From IMG/VR virus record IMGVR_UViG_3300030116_003044, positions 1 through 27,616 of that record: a stretch of DNA of 27,616 nt; one strand, written 5' to 3'. Of this stretch, positions 7,374 to 13,765 are shown in pieces. This stretch comes from a virus. Under the pieces are notes generated by a model that ran no database searches, was not told the DNA's origin, and saw only the letters and a program-made list of their open reading frames with translations. Each line of letters begins with the position of its first letter. The first letter of the stretch is position 1. Both the position numbers and the translations under genes were made by a program.

Positions 7374-8813
7374 CTAAACTATTGCGACATCAGGGCCCAA
7401 TCTGCCTTTTCTGTCCCATTTTGAATTTTGTGTTGTACTGTGTCTTAGACTCATAGTTGCATATCGAGTCGCAGACATTAAATCGTCCTTGAGTTTGACC
7501 AGTTTGCCGTCCTTTCTGTGATACATTCGATACTCCTCAAACCAGTCATAGAGGGTATTGAAAACCTTAAATTTACCGTTTTCCATGCGATCTAGCATTT
7601 CCATCAATCCTGCTTCAACGCTATTACCACCTTTCTTCTCACCTAGTGCTGGTGGGTTCTCAAAATGAAACGGCAGCATATTGACATGAGCCTGTCGGTA
7701 TTGCTCTGCTAGAGTTTTACCTGAGCCCTTGTCGTGTTGGTAGCCATCGTGTGGGAACGCCACAGGAATCCAGTCTGAGCCCTCACGCTCATTGATATGG
7801 CTGGCGTGGTAGCTCGGTATTTGTTTACTCATACGGTAGCAATCATACACATAAACAATATCTTCATCTCTATCCCAAGCTACCCATACGACTGCGGTAG
7901 GGTGGTCGTAGCCAAAATCAAGACCTGCAATCCTTGAAAAGTGGGTGGGTATGGTGAATGGTTCGCAGGTCAGGTTGTCTTCAGAGATTGGAAATACCAA
8001 CCCTGAGCCAATCATTGGTATGCCCTTAGACCTCATCTCTCTCTCGTGAGGTGGTAGGGCTTGTAAAATCTGTTCTTTCATCTGCTCGGTTAGGTGATTG
8101 GCGTCTTCCCAACCAGCCGTAATCAACGATTGTTTCGGTTGTAGATTACTGGTGAAGTTTTGTACTACTTCGGTCATACCTGATTCAGGAGTAAAGGTCA
8201 TATAGACCTGTCCTACTCTGTCCAGCGTCCTCGTAATACATTGAGAGTAAATGTCCTGAGGTGGCTCCTCGTCTAGCCATACGAGATCAATACTCTCCCC
8301 CATAAATTTTTCAGCTCCCATTTCATAAGCTTTAAAGGCAACCCTCGACCAACCCCCTGATTTGTGTTTTACAAGTACTGACGAATGAGCGTTTGGTACG
8401 CCAGGTTTCCTTGTCGTTTCTCCAATGAGATGTTTAGGGATTGAGCCTTGCCCTTTATCTCTTGGGTTGTCAGGTTGCCCAAATAGTTCTTTTTGACATA
8501 TGTCTCTAGTGGTTTCATTACTAGCGCCGCATACCCATGCTCTTATGGGCTCGTCGAATTTTTTTCCCGACCACCATTCTGGGTACTCTCCCGTTAGGTG
8601 TATTGACATTTCCATAGCTCCTACATAGGACTTACCGACTCGGTTCGCAGCCATAAGTAGTCTTTGATTAGCCATTGATCCATCTGCGTGGAATCGTTTC
8701 TGGAAATCGTAGGGTTTGTAGTAATTCAGTTTATTTTCTTGTCGCCGTTTCCCAATTTTTGTTTTTATCTCTTCGGCTCTTCTGGGGTTTTTACAGTATG
8801 ATTCGTACTCCAT
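7374..8813 (-). CDS. terL: Terminase large subunit (packaging ATPase-nuclease)
   Basis: The 479-residue protein has the two terminase domains. The ATPase domain shows an adenine motif around YDFQKRF (35-41), Walker A AANRVGKS (55-62), Walker B IDLVWLDEEP (175-184, catalytic Glu after D181) and a coupling motif TFTPESG. The RNase H-like nuclease domain begins at AGLDFGYDHPTAVVW with metal-binding D299; a further acidic site, KLKDDLMSATRYA, lies near the C-terminus. It powers DNA translocation into the prohead and cuts the concatemer. No good Shine-Dalgarno precedes the ATG, and the next gene upstream is over 200 bases away, so transcription may start very close to the start codon. Confidence 0.93.
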   Translation of the reverse strand: MEYESYCKNPRRAEEIKTKIGKRRQENKLNYYKPYDFQKRFHADGSMANQRLLMAANRVGKSYVGAMEMSIHLTGEYPEWWSGKKFDEPIRAWVCGASNETTRDICQKELFGQPDNPRDKGQGSIPKHLIGETTRKPGVPNAHSSVLVKHKSGGWSRVAFKAYEMGAEKFMGESIDLVWLDEEPPQDIYSQCITRTLDRVGQVYMTFTPESGMTEVVQNFTSNLQPKQSLITAGWEDANHLTEQMKEQILQALPPHEREMRSKGIPMIGSGLVFPISEDNLTCEPFTIPTHFSRIAGLDFGYDHPTAVVWVAWDRDEDIVYVYDCYRMSKQIPSYHASHINEREGSDWIPVAFPHDGYQHDKGSGKTLAEQYRQAHVNMLPFHFENPPALGEKKGGNSVEAGLMEMLDRMENGKFKVFNTLYDWFEEYRMYHRKDGKLVKLKDDLMSATRYATMSLRHSTTQNSKWDRKGRLGPDVAIV

Positions 8814-9002
8814 AATTCAGTAGAGGGTATTATCCATTTCTAAGTATGCACATTTTTTTGAAAAAAGTACAATATTTTGTGTTTTTTCGAAATTTTTTTA
8901 CTAGATGTTGTGGTTTGGACTATTTTCCCCACCGCTGCGTGGATCGTACTACTCTCTTCTTCTCTCGTTTTTAAAGGGGGGCGTACCCCTATAGTAGAAT
9001 GA
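8814..9002. promoter_or_regulatory. Intergenic region upstream of terL, candidate late promoter
   Basis: No gene is seen here. On the minus strand a GATAAT (8829-8834), five of six to the -10 consensus, would start RNA only about 8 bases before the terL ATG, but no convincing -35 is present. Long A/T runs (8861-8907) lie upstream and could act as UP-type elements or a phage-specific promoter. A short GC hairpin (AGGGG..CCCCT) lies around 8979-8994. The promoter call is tentative. Confidence 0.25.
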
Positions 9003-9029
9003 GGGCTATACTCTGTGAGAATATAGCCC
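9003..9029 (-). terminator. Hairpin after the 73-aa gene
   Basis: GGGCTATA (9003-9010) and TATAGCCC (9022-9029) form a perfect 8-bp stem with an 11-base loop, 10 bases beyond the leftward gene's stop codon. A second perfect 8-bp stem, ATTAGATT/AATCTAAT (9038-9045 and 9053-9060), overlaps the stop codon itself. There is no strong T-run, so it may be a weak terminator or a 3' processing/stability structure. Confidence 0.5.
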
Positions 9030-9038
9030 CCTTGATGA

Positions 9039-9260
9039 TTAGATTTTCTTATAATCTAATATATTCGCTTCGTAATACTCTTGTTTAAAGAATTTTATGA
9101 AGTCTCTATCATGTTTCCACTTGCCCGTAAAAGTTTTTACTTTCGTAGACCTGTCATGATATTCAATCAATACTTGATATGTGGCAGTCTGATTTCTCAT
9201 CTCATCAAACATATCTTGTTGAGTATCAAACATTGATTTTTGGTTTCTGTCTTCAGTCAT
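9039..9260 (-). CDS. Small hypothetical protein (73 aa)
   Basis: The 73-residue protein has an acidic, Met/Gln-rich N-terminus (SMFDTQQDMFDEMRNQ) and a beta-like middle (TYQVLIEYHDRSTKVKTFTG), and ends in a charged helix. A CGGAGA ribosome site lies five bases before the ATG, with a short GC hairpin upstream. The DRSTKV hexapeptide is shared with the 109-aa protein at 13762. It is probably an early host-interaction gene; function is unknown. Confidence 0.7.
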   Translation of the reverse strand: MTEDRNQKSMFDTQQDMFDEMRNQTATYQVLIEYHDRSTKVKTFTGKWKHDRDFIKFFKQEYYEANILDYKKI

Positions 9261-9278
9261 ATTGTCTCCGTTGGTTAT

Positions 9279-9294
9279 GGGGCTTCCCTGCCCC
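9279..9294 (-). promoter_or_regulatory. 5' leader hairpin before the 73-aa gene
   Basis: On the minus strand, GGGGC-AGGGAA-GCCCC makes a 5-bp stem just upstream of CCAACGGAGA and the ATG. The same order (CAGGGA-containing hairpin, ATAAC, CAACGGAGA, ATG) precedes the gene starting at 9643, so this is a repeated leader module. It might protect or regulate mRNA. Confidence 0.45.
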
Positions 9295-9313
9295 TTAGTT
9301 AATTTATTGGTGG

Positions 9314-9643
9314 TTAACCAATCCCTATTTCAGACGAATTGTCATCAAGGGCTTGAATAACATGCTCTAATAATATTTCGAGTTCTAATGATGTATTACC
9401 CATCAGCTCAACATCGCACAACTCAACAATACGCGTCCAACCTAATTTCGGCGCATTTATGATTATTAGAAACGTGTAATTTGTATAGTCTGGTAAATAC
9501 TCTCTTGTGTTTTCGCTCCAATAGAGTTTTCCACTTTCAACCTCAGCTTTACAGATATAACAAGTCATATCACGCCATTTGAACTCTACACGTTCTTTAT
9601 AGTTTTCTACTTTTCTATTATGGTCTCTAGTTATATAAGACAT
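9314..9643 (-). CDS. Hypothetical protein (109 aa)
   Basis: The 109-residue protein has two cysteines close together (MTCYICKAEVESG), a hydrophobic beta-like stretch (YTFLIIINAPKLGWTRIVEL) and an acidic helical C-terminus (LELEILLEHVIQALDD). It has no signal peptide. It is preceded by CGGAGA, a leader hairpin and a TTGACA promoter, so it starts a short leftward transcript that also carries the 73-aa gene. Family unknown. Confidence 0.75.
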   Translation of the reverse strand: MSYITRDHNRKVENYKERVEFKWRDMTCYICKAEVESGKLYWSENTREYLPDYTNYTFLIIINAPKLGWTRIVELCDVELMGNTSLELEILLEHVIQALDDNSSEIGIG

Positions 9644-9666
9644 AATTTCTCCGTTGTTAGTTATCA

Positions 9667-9683
9667 GTCAGGAACTCCCTGAC
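9667..9683 (-). promoter_or_regulatory. 5' leader hairpin before the 109-aa gene
   Basis: GTCAGG (9667-9672) and CCTGAC (9678-9683) form a perfect 6-bp stem with a 5-base loop in the 5' UTR. A near-copy of this leader layout precedes the next gene in the transcript (9279-9294). Lying between the promoter at 9692-9719 and the ribosome site, it will be at the very 5' end of the RNA, where it could block exonuclease or pyrophosphohydrolase attack. Confidence 0.5.
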
Positions 9684-9691
9684 CTTGATTA

Positions 9692-9719
9692 ATCTTAACA
9701 TCACGGTAAGTAATGTCAA
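9692..9719 (-). promoter_or_regulatory. Sigma-70-type promoter for the 109-aa gene
   Basis: On the minus strand TTGACA (9714-9719) is followed after 16 bases by TAAGAT (9692-9697). The -35 is a perfect consensus and the -10 matches four of six. The predicted start is about 40 bases before the gene's ATG at 9643. The -35 abuts the G-rich repeat block. Confidence 0.55.
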
Positions 9720-9725
9720 CTATAA

Positions 9726-9818
9726 GGGTGGGTGGGAGGGACGCGCGCATTAGCTCAACGGATCTCTTGGGGGGGATACGAAAAAAAAAGAATAGTTTAA
9801 GGGTGGGTGGGTGGGTGG
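9726..9818 (+). repeat. G-quadruplex motifs with poly-G/A-tract element
   Basis: The plus strand carries two canonical four-run G4 motifs, GGGTGGGTGGGAGGG (9726-9740) and GGGTGGGTGGGTGGGTGG (9801-9818). Between them is a 7-G run (9769-9775) followed five bases later by nine A's (9781-9789). The same building blocks recur at 10612-10840. In such an AT-rich genome these cannot be chance composition. They sit just upstream of the -35 of the leftward promoter, and the second lies beyond the terminator of the next gene. Confidence 0.8.
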
Positions 9819-9821
9819 CGC

Positions 9822-9852
9822 AAAAAAAACCCCCTAGAGATGTTTAGGGGGG
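9822..9852 (-). terminator. Intrinsic terminator after the 216-aa gene
   Basis: On the minus strand CCCCCTA-loop-TAGGGGG (stems 9830-9836 and 9845-9851, 8-base loop) is followed by eight T's (9822-9829). This is a textbook rho-independent terminator, 30 bases beyond the stop of the leftward gene at 9883. On the plus strand the opposite A-run makes it partly symmetric. Confidence 0.85.
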
Positions 9853-9882
9853 AAAACAAAAAAAAGTTTTATTTTGTACGAC

Positions 9883-10533
9883 TTATTGGCTGTCGTGTTC
9901 TAGAAGTGTTGGCAAGTTAACATGCTCTGGAAGTGTTGGCACTCTTATTTCAGCTTTTAGATATATTTTATATATCTCATCTTTTGCGTCTGCCAAACTA
10001 TAACCCTCTTCTAGTCTTGAATATGCCATGTTTTTCAACTGGTCTAGACCGTCTAGATATTGTTTTAGTGGGTTTCCGTTTCTGATGTCGTCTTGTTCAG
10101 CCCAAGAACTACACAGAGCAAAAGCCCAATTATCAAACCTGCCAAGTTCAACGTGTTCATCTGCTCTAACATCTGAGAGATTCAATGTGTTTGGTTCGGT
10201 GTTTGCTGACGCTTCAACAAAACCTGCACAGGTACTCTCTATCTTTTGAGCCGTGTTTACCATAGTCTCCCAATGATTTTTGAGTGTGCTCTTGTATGTG
10301 TCCTTGAAGTTTTGATATTCTTTTATCTGTCTCTCAAGGGCAACAATCAATTTATCAACACCTATGCTCTCTTTAAACTTAGGGTATGATTTTTTCACTT
10401 TCTCATTTAGTTGCTTGTTGTATATATTTTGGACTTCTGACGTTTTATTATAGAAGTTAGTTCTAATCTCTTCTCGCCAATAGTCTTTTTCCTGAACCCT
10501 AATGGGTTGCATTTTAGTTTCTTTTTTACTCAT
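9883..10533 (-). CDS. Hypothetical early protein (216 aa)
   Basis: The 216-residue protein is mainly charged and helical. It has a Lys/Tyr-rich N-terminal half (KEYQNFKDTYKSTLKNHWET), two Cys (STCAG, ALCSSW) and a helical C-terminal third (YSRLEEGYSLADAKDEIYKI). The end carries a short near-duplication, VPTLPEH followed by LPTLLEH. It stands alone between its own TTGACA promoter and an intrinsic terminator, and is flanked on both sides by G4-rich repeats. That single-gene, self-contained layout resembles a phage accessory 'moron' or a strongly expressed early takeover gene (inference). I do not recognise the family. Confidence 0.75.
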   Translation of the reverse strand: MSKKETKMQPIRVQEKDYWREEIRTNFYNKTSEVQNIYNKQLNEKVKKSYPKFKESIGVDKLIVALERQIKEYQNFKDTYKSTLKNHWETMVNTAQKIESTCAGFVEASANTEPNTLNLSDVRADEHVELGRFDNWAFALCSSWAEQDDIRNGNPLKQYLDGLDQLKNMAYSRLEEGYSLADAKDEIYKIYLKAEIRVPTLPEHVNLPTLLEHDSQ

Positions 10534-10582
10534 GATTTTTTACCTCATGTTGTTGGTTAAATATGGCTCATGCCATGTATTA

Positions 10583-10611
10583 ATATTATTAATTTTAATC
10601 AATATTGTCAA
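10583..10611 (-). promoter_or_regulatory. Sigma-70-type promoter for the 216-aa gene
   Basis: On the minus strand TTGACA (10606-10611) is followed by a 17-base AT-rich spacer and TAATAT (10583-10588). The -35 is perfect with optimal spacing. It abuts the first G4 motif (10612-10627). The transcript would start about 40 bases before the gene's ATG. Confidence 0.6.
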
Positions 10612-10840
10612 GGGTAGGGTGGGTGGGAACATTTGGTCTCCCAGAAGTCAAGGATTTTCGGGGGGAACATGAAAAAAAATAAAAGGATCTCGGGGTTGGG
10701 TGGGTTGGGAGCACATAGCCCCCAGATGTCAATATTTTTCGGGGGGAATCGTAAAAAAAATAAAGGGTGGGTTGGGTTGGGAGCCACCAATACCTTAGAT
10801 TGTCAAGTATTTTGGGGGATATAATAAAAAAATAAAACTA
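10607..10840 (+). repeat. Three-copy imperfect tandem repeat with G4 motifs
   Basis: Together with the promoter and the terminator at 10903, this accounts for the gene-free stretch 10534-11001. Units begin GTCAA at 10647, 10728 and 10802 (spacing 81 and 74), with a shorter one at 10607. A full unit is GTCAA-N2-ATTTT, a 5-6 G run, about five bases, an A-tract with TAAA, then four G-triplets. The G4 motifs lie at 10612-10627, 10692-10709 and 10765-10781, all on the plus strand. GTGCA-CGAA-TGCAC (10855-10868) is a nearby small hairpin. Candidate roles are a replication origin, a packaging signal or promoter-linked recombination sites. No open frame was supported here. Confidence 0.75.
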
Positions 10841-10902
10841 TAAGCCGTGTGAGTGTGCACGAATGCACGTCTTTTTAATTGTAAAGATGTAGAAAAGTAT
10901 AA

Positions 10903-10959
10903 TAAAAAAAGCCCTCTTACTGTTTCTATATCCTATATAGGCTAGATAATAAAAGGGCT
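10903..10959 (-). terminator. Intrinsic terminator after the 136-aa gene
   Basis: On the minus strand AGCCCT (complement of 10954-10959) pairs with AGGGCT (10910-10915), immediately followed by seven T's (10904-10910). An inner CTATA..TATAG stem lies in the loop. It closes the leftward operon ending with the gene at 11002. Confidence 0.75.
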
Positions 10960-11001
10960 CTTCTGTTGGTGTGCGATTTTGTTTTTTATTACACCGTATA
11001 A

Positions 11002-11412
11002 TTACAAGTGCTTCTGCATAACTTTATTCATTGAAGTTTTTTTAACTTCATGTATCTCAAAATCTCCGTATATTGAATTTAATATTCCATAACCTTTTGA
11101 TATGAATAAGTCTTTTAAATGTTCGACTGAATCGGTGCAATGATTTCCTCCTATGTTCCACCAAATAACCTCATTGGGTTCAATTCCCTCTTCTTCTCCC
11201 AAATAACGTTTACCTTGTTTCCAGTCGTAAACAGTTGTGATAGTTCCGTCTTTATATTCAATGTCCCACTCTGCTTGGGTTTTGTAGTCATCACTCCCTT
11301 TGAGTGGCTCCCCCAAAACTCTCACAAGTGTTTCATAGTTGCAGATAAAACTGCCTTTCCCACTTGTTCCTACTGTTTCTATTGTCATGTCATTTATATA
11401 TTTTACTTCCAT
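11002..11412 (-). CDS. Hypothetical protein (136 aa), beta-rich
   Basis: The start is placed at the ATG at 11412 (MEVKYINDMTIET) because CAGGAG lies seven bases before it; an eight-residue upstream extension has no such site. The protein has NYETLVRVLGEPLKGSDDYK, then AEWDIEYKDGTITTVYDWKQ and a WWNIGG segment. This looks like a compact alpha/beta domain with conserved-looking Trp and Gly. I have seen this LVRVLGEP / WDI-Y-DGT pattern in uncharacterised phage and bacterial proteins but know no function. It is the last gene before a strong terminator. Confidence 0.8.
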   Translation of the reverse strand: MEVKYINDMTIETVGTSGKGSFICNYETLVRVLGEPLKGSDDYKTQAEWDIEYKDGTITTVYDWKQGKRYLGEEEGIEPNEVIWWNIGGNHCTDSVEHLKDLFISKGYGILNSIYGDFEIHEVKKTSMNKVMQKHL

Positions 11413-11426
11413 TATTTGCTCCTGTT

Positions 11427-12014
11427 TTATAAACATTGTTTTTCAGTTCTGATTTCACTCGCTCTTTCGATTAATTCTAAGAAATCGGTTCTTGTTATGT
11501 GCTCGCAGGTGTTAACCCACTCCGTGTTTTCAATAAAGTTCTTTAAATCTACTGCATGAAAACCCCAACGGATAACCTCTTGGACGGCTTGATTAAAATT
11601 TCCATTAATCAAACTATCGCAAATTTGGTCAAACTGCTTTTGGGTTCTAAATTCCTTATGCTTCTTGTTGCATTGTAAAGATAATTCATTATAGACACCA
11701 TTAAAAGTTCCAGTTGCTCTTCCTCCGTCTTGCTCTACTCCGTCCAAGTAATATGTATAGTCGATAATCATATTACCCTCTTCGAAGAATGTTGGTGGTA
11801 AGTCCTGATAGTCGCTATCAAAGTCTGTATGTTCGTGCATAATCAAATCAACTTGTATCAAGTAATCATTATGCCACCTATGAACCTCAACACCGTCTTC
11901 GAATAAAACCTCCTTGTATGCAGGATAATTTATCAACTCAATAGTTGGGTGGTCGTGGTCTCTATGCGTTGCACCCTTAAAAGGCTTACGTCTAATTTCA
12001 TGCGTCTCAGTCAT
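11427..12014 (-). CDS. Hypothetical acidic protein (195 aa)
   Basis: The 195-residue protein is His/Asp-rich at its N-terminus (GATHRDHDHPTIELINYPAY; HEHTDFDSDYQDLPP). It then has a FNGVYNELSLQCNKKHKEFR segment and ends in a helical, charged region with two Cys. The His/Asp clusters could bind metal but do not match a nuclease or hydrolase motif I know. The start overlaps the upstream stop by 8 bases, with AGGAGG nine bases upstream. Fifteen bases separate it from the next gene. Function unknown. Confidence 0.75.
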   Translation of the reverse strand: MTETHEIRRKPFKGATHRDHDHPTIELINYPAYKEVLFEDGVEVHRWHNDYLIQVDLIMHEHTDFDSDYQDLPPTFFEEGNMIIDYTYYLDGVEQDGGRATGTFNGVYNELSLQCNKKHKEFRTQKQFDQICDSLINGNFNQAVQEVIRWGFHAVDLKNFIENTEWVNTCEHITRTDFLELIERASEIRTEKQCL

Positions 12015-12192
12015 AATATTTATCCTCCTCGATAGATTTTAAAATGTCTCTAACAGTATCAATACTGTAGCCTGTATTGTGGGCTATCGTGATAACTGTT
12101 AAAGGCTCTTTAAGATTTGGTTTTTGTGCTTCGCTCATAGTTTGCAATGCTTCTATGATATCGAAGTATATTGTATTAAATGTTTTGCTCAT
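12007..12192 (-). CDS. Small putative helix-turn-helix protein (61 aa)
   Basis: The start is set at the ATG at 12192 (MSKTFNTIYFD), preceded by AAAGGAG with a good spacer; the longer frame to 12228 lacks a site. Residues about 28-55 (PLTVITIAHNTGYSIDTVRD plus ILKSIEED) look like a winged-helix or MarR/GntR-like helix-turn-helix, with ITIAHNTGYSIDTVRDIL as the putative HTH. It could be a small transcription regulator of this operon. The HTH is a pattern-based call of moderate confidence. Confidence 0.6.
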   Translation of the reverse strand: MSKTFNTIYFDIIEALQTMSEAQKPNLKEPLTVITIAHNTGYSIDTVRDILKSIEEDKYYD

Positions 12193-12215
12193 TTTTTGCT
12201 CCTTTGTTTTCTTTA

Positions 12216-12291
12216 ATTGTATCATCATTGATGAAAATTAAAAAATCCTGTGATCACTTTCGGTTCCCTTACCCCCTCGAAAAAGAGGGGG
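12216..12291 (-). promoter_or_regulatory. Candidate promoter and GC hairpin between operons
   Basis: On the minus strand TACAAT (12216-12221) is a five-of-six -10, but the -35 (TTTTTA, 17 bases upstream) is poor. Further upstream CCCCCTC (12272-12278) and GAGGGGG (12285-12291) form a 7-bp hairpin with a GAAAAA loop, embedded in a nine-G run (12287-12295). The hairpin lies after the 184-aa gene and may separate it from the next transcript; it has no T-run after it. Confidence 0.35.
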
Positions 12292-12308
12292 GGGGTATTG
12301 AAAAAAGA

Positions 12309-12863
12309 TTAATCTCCTCTGTAAAATTTAACTAACCTTTTTAGTTTTTTAGGCATGTCTTGGTCATCAAATCCATACTCTGAATCCACTCCATCAATCC
12401 ATGTGCCAACATATCCCATACCTCCCTCAATGTAATCAGCACTAACACCAAAACCTTTTTCAACTAGAGTTTCATAAATACCGATTGGTGGAGACCATGC
12501 CGTCCAAAAAGAAAGTTCTAAACAGTATCTAGAACCTTGCTTGTTCACAATGAACTCATGGTCTAGGTATTCTGCTACCTCCCATTTGGTTCCCCAAGTA
12601 TTTATTCTCCAGTCGTACCACCTTTCATCAACGGTTCCGTCTGGAAATTCACGTTTCCTAATAATTACTTCTCCGTTATCGTCTTCGATATCCCTCTGCG
12701 TTGGATAATCTCCGTCATCATTTGGTATATCAATCCATGACGGCTCAGGCTTAATGAAGTTAAACAATCTAGGATTATCTTTCTTACATTCCTCAGCAAT
12801 CGCATTTATTTTGTCTTCTTTTTTATGATGAATCATCACATTGTTTTCACACCAGTTTGGCAT
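12309..12863 (-). CDS. Api92/DUF1281-like protein (184 aa)
   Basis: The protein starts MPNWCENNVMI and contains INTWGTKWEV and a C-terminal GYVGTWIDG segment. The MPNWC-N-V-I start and W-G-KW motif are the signature of the DUF1281/Api92-like family, whose core is a ferredoxin-like fold found in phages, plasmids and enterobacterial mobile elements. The biochemical role is not established. AGGAGG precedes the ATG. It is the last member of the leftward operon that runs from 14273. Length is close to the family's usual size. Confidence 0.8.
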   Translation of the reverse strand: MPNWCENNVMIHHKKEDKINAIAEECKKDNPRLFNFIKPEPSWIDIPNDDGDYPTQRDIEDDNGEVIIRKREFPDGTVDERWYDWRINTWGTKWEVAEYLDHEFIVNKQGSRYCLELSFWTAWSPPIGIYETLVEKGFGVSADYIEGGMGYVGTWIDGVDSEYGFDDQDMPKKLKRLVKFYRGD

Positions 12864-12881
12864 TGTCTTCCTCCTGTTAAT

Positions 12882-13088
12882 TTACAATCTTTTTAATTCA
12901 AACAATATTTTCCAATCATCATCAATTTTTTTCCCACCATGAGACATTGACTTTAATTTAAAATTTATATTATTTGATTTTAAAAGTTCATTTACTGTTT
13001 CGGTGAAGTCCGTGTGAAATTCAACCATTGAATAACCACAAACATCTCCAATACTTTCGCTTGGTATTCTTACTATTTTCTTATTCAT
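12882..13088 (-). CDS. Small hypothetical protein (68 aa)
   Basis: The 68-residue product is a mix of beta and helix (MNKKIVRIPSESIGDVCGYS; FTETVNELLKSNNINFKLKS) with no membrane segment. AGGAGG lies six bases before the ATG. It is in the same leftward operon as its neighbours, with gaps of under 20 bases. Family unknown. Confidence 0.7.
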   Translation of the reverse strand: MNKKIVRIPSESIGDVCGYSMVEFHTDFTETVNELLKSNNINFKLKSMSHGGKKIDDDWKILFELKRL

Positions 13089-13104
13089 AATACCTCCTCA
13101 TTAC

Positions 13105-13341
13105 TTAATTTCTTTCAACCCATAGTATTGGCAAATCTACTAAGTTTGTAAAAATTGCTCCTGCTTGGTTGCCCTCGTCGTCGGCTGACGGAACAAACGT
13201 AACACCGTTTTCAAGTGTAATTTCTACTGGCTGATAATCCCAACCTAAATCATCACTAGCCCTTTTTGGTGTTAGCCATTTTACAGATTTTATTTTTTGC
13301 CCGACTATATATTTTTGTATTATTTCTTTTGGTTTACTCAT
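13105..13341 (-). CDS. Small hypothetical protein (78 aa)
   Basis: The start is at the ATG at 13341 (MSKPKEIIQKYIVGQKIKSV) because CAGGAGG lies seven bases before it; the 14-residue upstream extension overlaps the neighbouring gene's end without a ribosome site. The C-terminal half is beta-like (QPVEITLENGVTFVPSADDE; NLVDLPILWVERN). Family unknown. Its leader is nearly identical to those of the next two upstream genes. Confidence 0.75.
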   Translation of the reverse strand: MSKPKEIIQKYIVGQKIKSVKWLTPKRASDDLGWDYQPVEITLENGVTFVPSADDEGNQAGAIFTNLVDLPILWVERN

Positions 13342-13355
13342 TTGTTTTCCTCCTG

Positions 13356-13517
13356 TTAATTTACTTCTTTTAATGTTTCCCATTTTCTAGCATCATCTAG
13401 AACTAAATCAATTTGATAATATTTTTTAGTTACTGGACTCCAATAAGTTTCATAATGAATACAATCTCCACCAACCATTTCAAGTTCAAGCTTCCAACGT
13501 TCTTCTTTACTTATCAT
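13356..13517 (-). CDS. Small hypothetical protein (53 aa)
   Basis: I translated this from the ATG at 13517 to the TAA at 13356-13358. The 53 residues begin MISKEERWKLELEMVGGDCI and continue HYETYWSPVTKKYYQIDLVL. GAGGAGG lies seven bases before the ATG, and the start overlaps the upstream stop as ATGA, so it is very likely expressed. It fills what would otherwise be a gap in the operon. No family is recognised. Confidence 0.75.
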   Translation of the reverse strand: MISKEERWKLELEMVGGDCIHYETYWSPVTKKYYQIDLVLDDARKWETLKEVN

Positions 13518-13765
13518 TTGTTTTCCTCCTCTATGTTTCCTGTTAATTTATTAATGTATATTGAATCATAAGGCCAAGAACAGGTTTGTCTGTCCCCGTC
13601 TTTAGTGGTTTCAAATTCATATAAATGTATTCCGATAGTCTTATCTTTTTCACTATCAGAATGAATATTTATATGTATATTTTCTCCTTTAGGTGTAGTT
13701 ATAAACACCCATTCATCTAAATAATCTTTAATATAATTCTTATGTTTAAGATAACACTTGCTCAT
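13514..13765 (-). CDS. Small hypothetical protein (83 aa)
   Basis: The 83-residue protein has a beta-like pattern (EWVFITTPKGENIHINIHSD; TIGIHLYEFETTKDGDRQTC) and an acidic tail. CGGAGG lies seven bases before the ATG, in a leader shared with its neighbours. Its start and end overlap adjacent genes by four bases each. Function unknown; it is probably an early protein. Confidence 0.75.
   Translation of the reverse strand: MSKCYLKHKNYIKDYLDEWVFITTPKGENIHINIHSDSEKDKTIGIHLYEFETTKDGDRQTCSWPYDSIYINKLTGNIEEENK

Noticed and set aside
9726-9790. tRNA-like stretch (TAGCTCAACGG inside a GC-rich patch)
   Set aside because: The piece resembles a D-arm, but there is no acceptor pairing, anticodon arm or T-loop GGTTCGA, and the rest is poly-G/A repeat.
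10727-10806. TTGACA motifs in the inner repeat copies as promoters
   Set aside because: TTGACA on the minus strand at 10727-10732 and 10801-10806 has no acceptable -10 at 16-18 bases; these appear to be copied with the repeat unit.
10608-10824. Open frames of about 60 codons on both strands in the G-rich repeat
   Set aside because: They translate simple G-run/A-tract repeats and have no ribosome sites or coding character.
10607-10840. CRISPR array
   Set aside because: Units are imperfect, differ in length and have no unique spacers or cas genes nearby.
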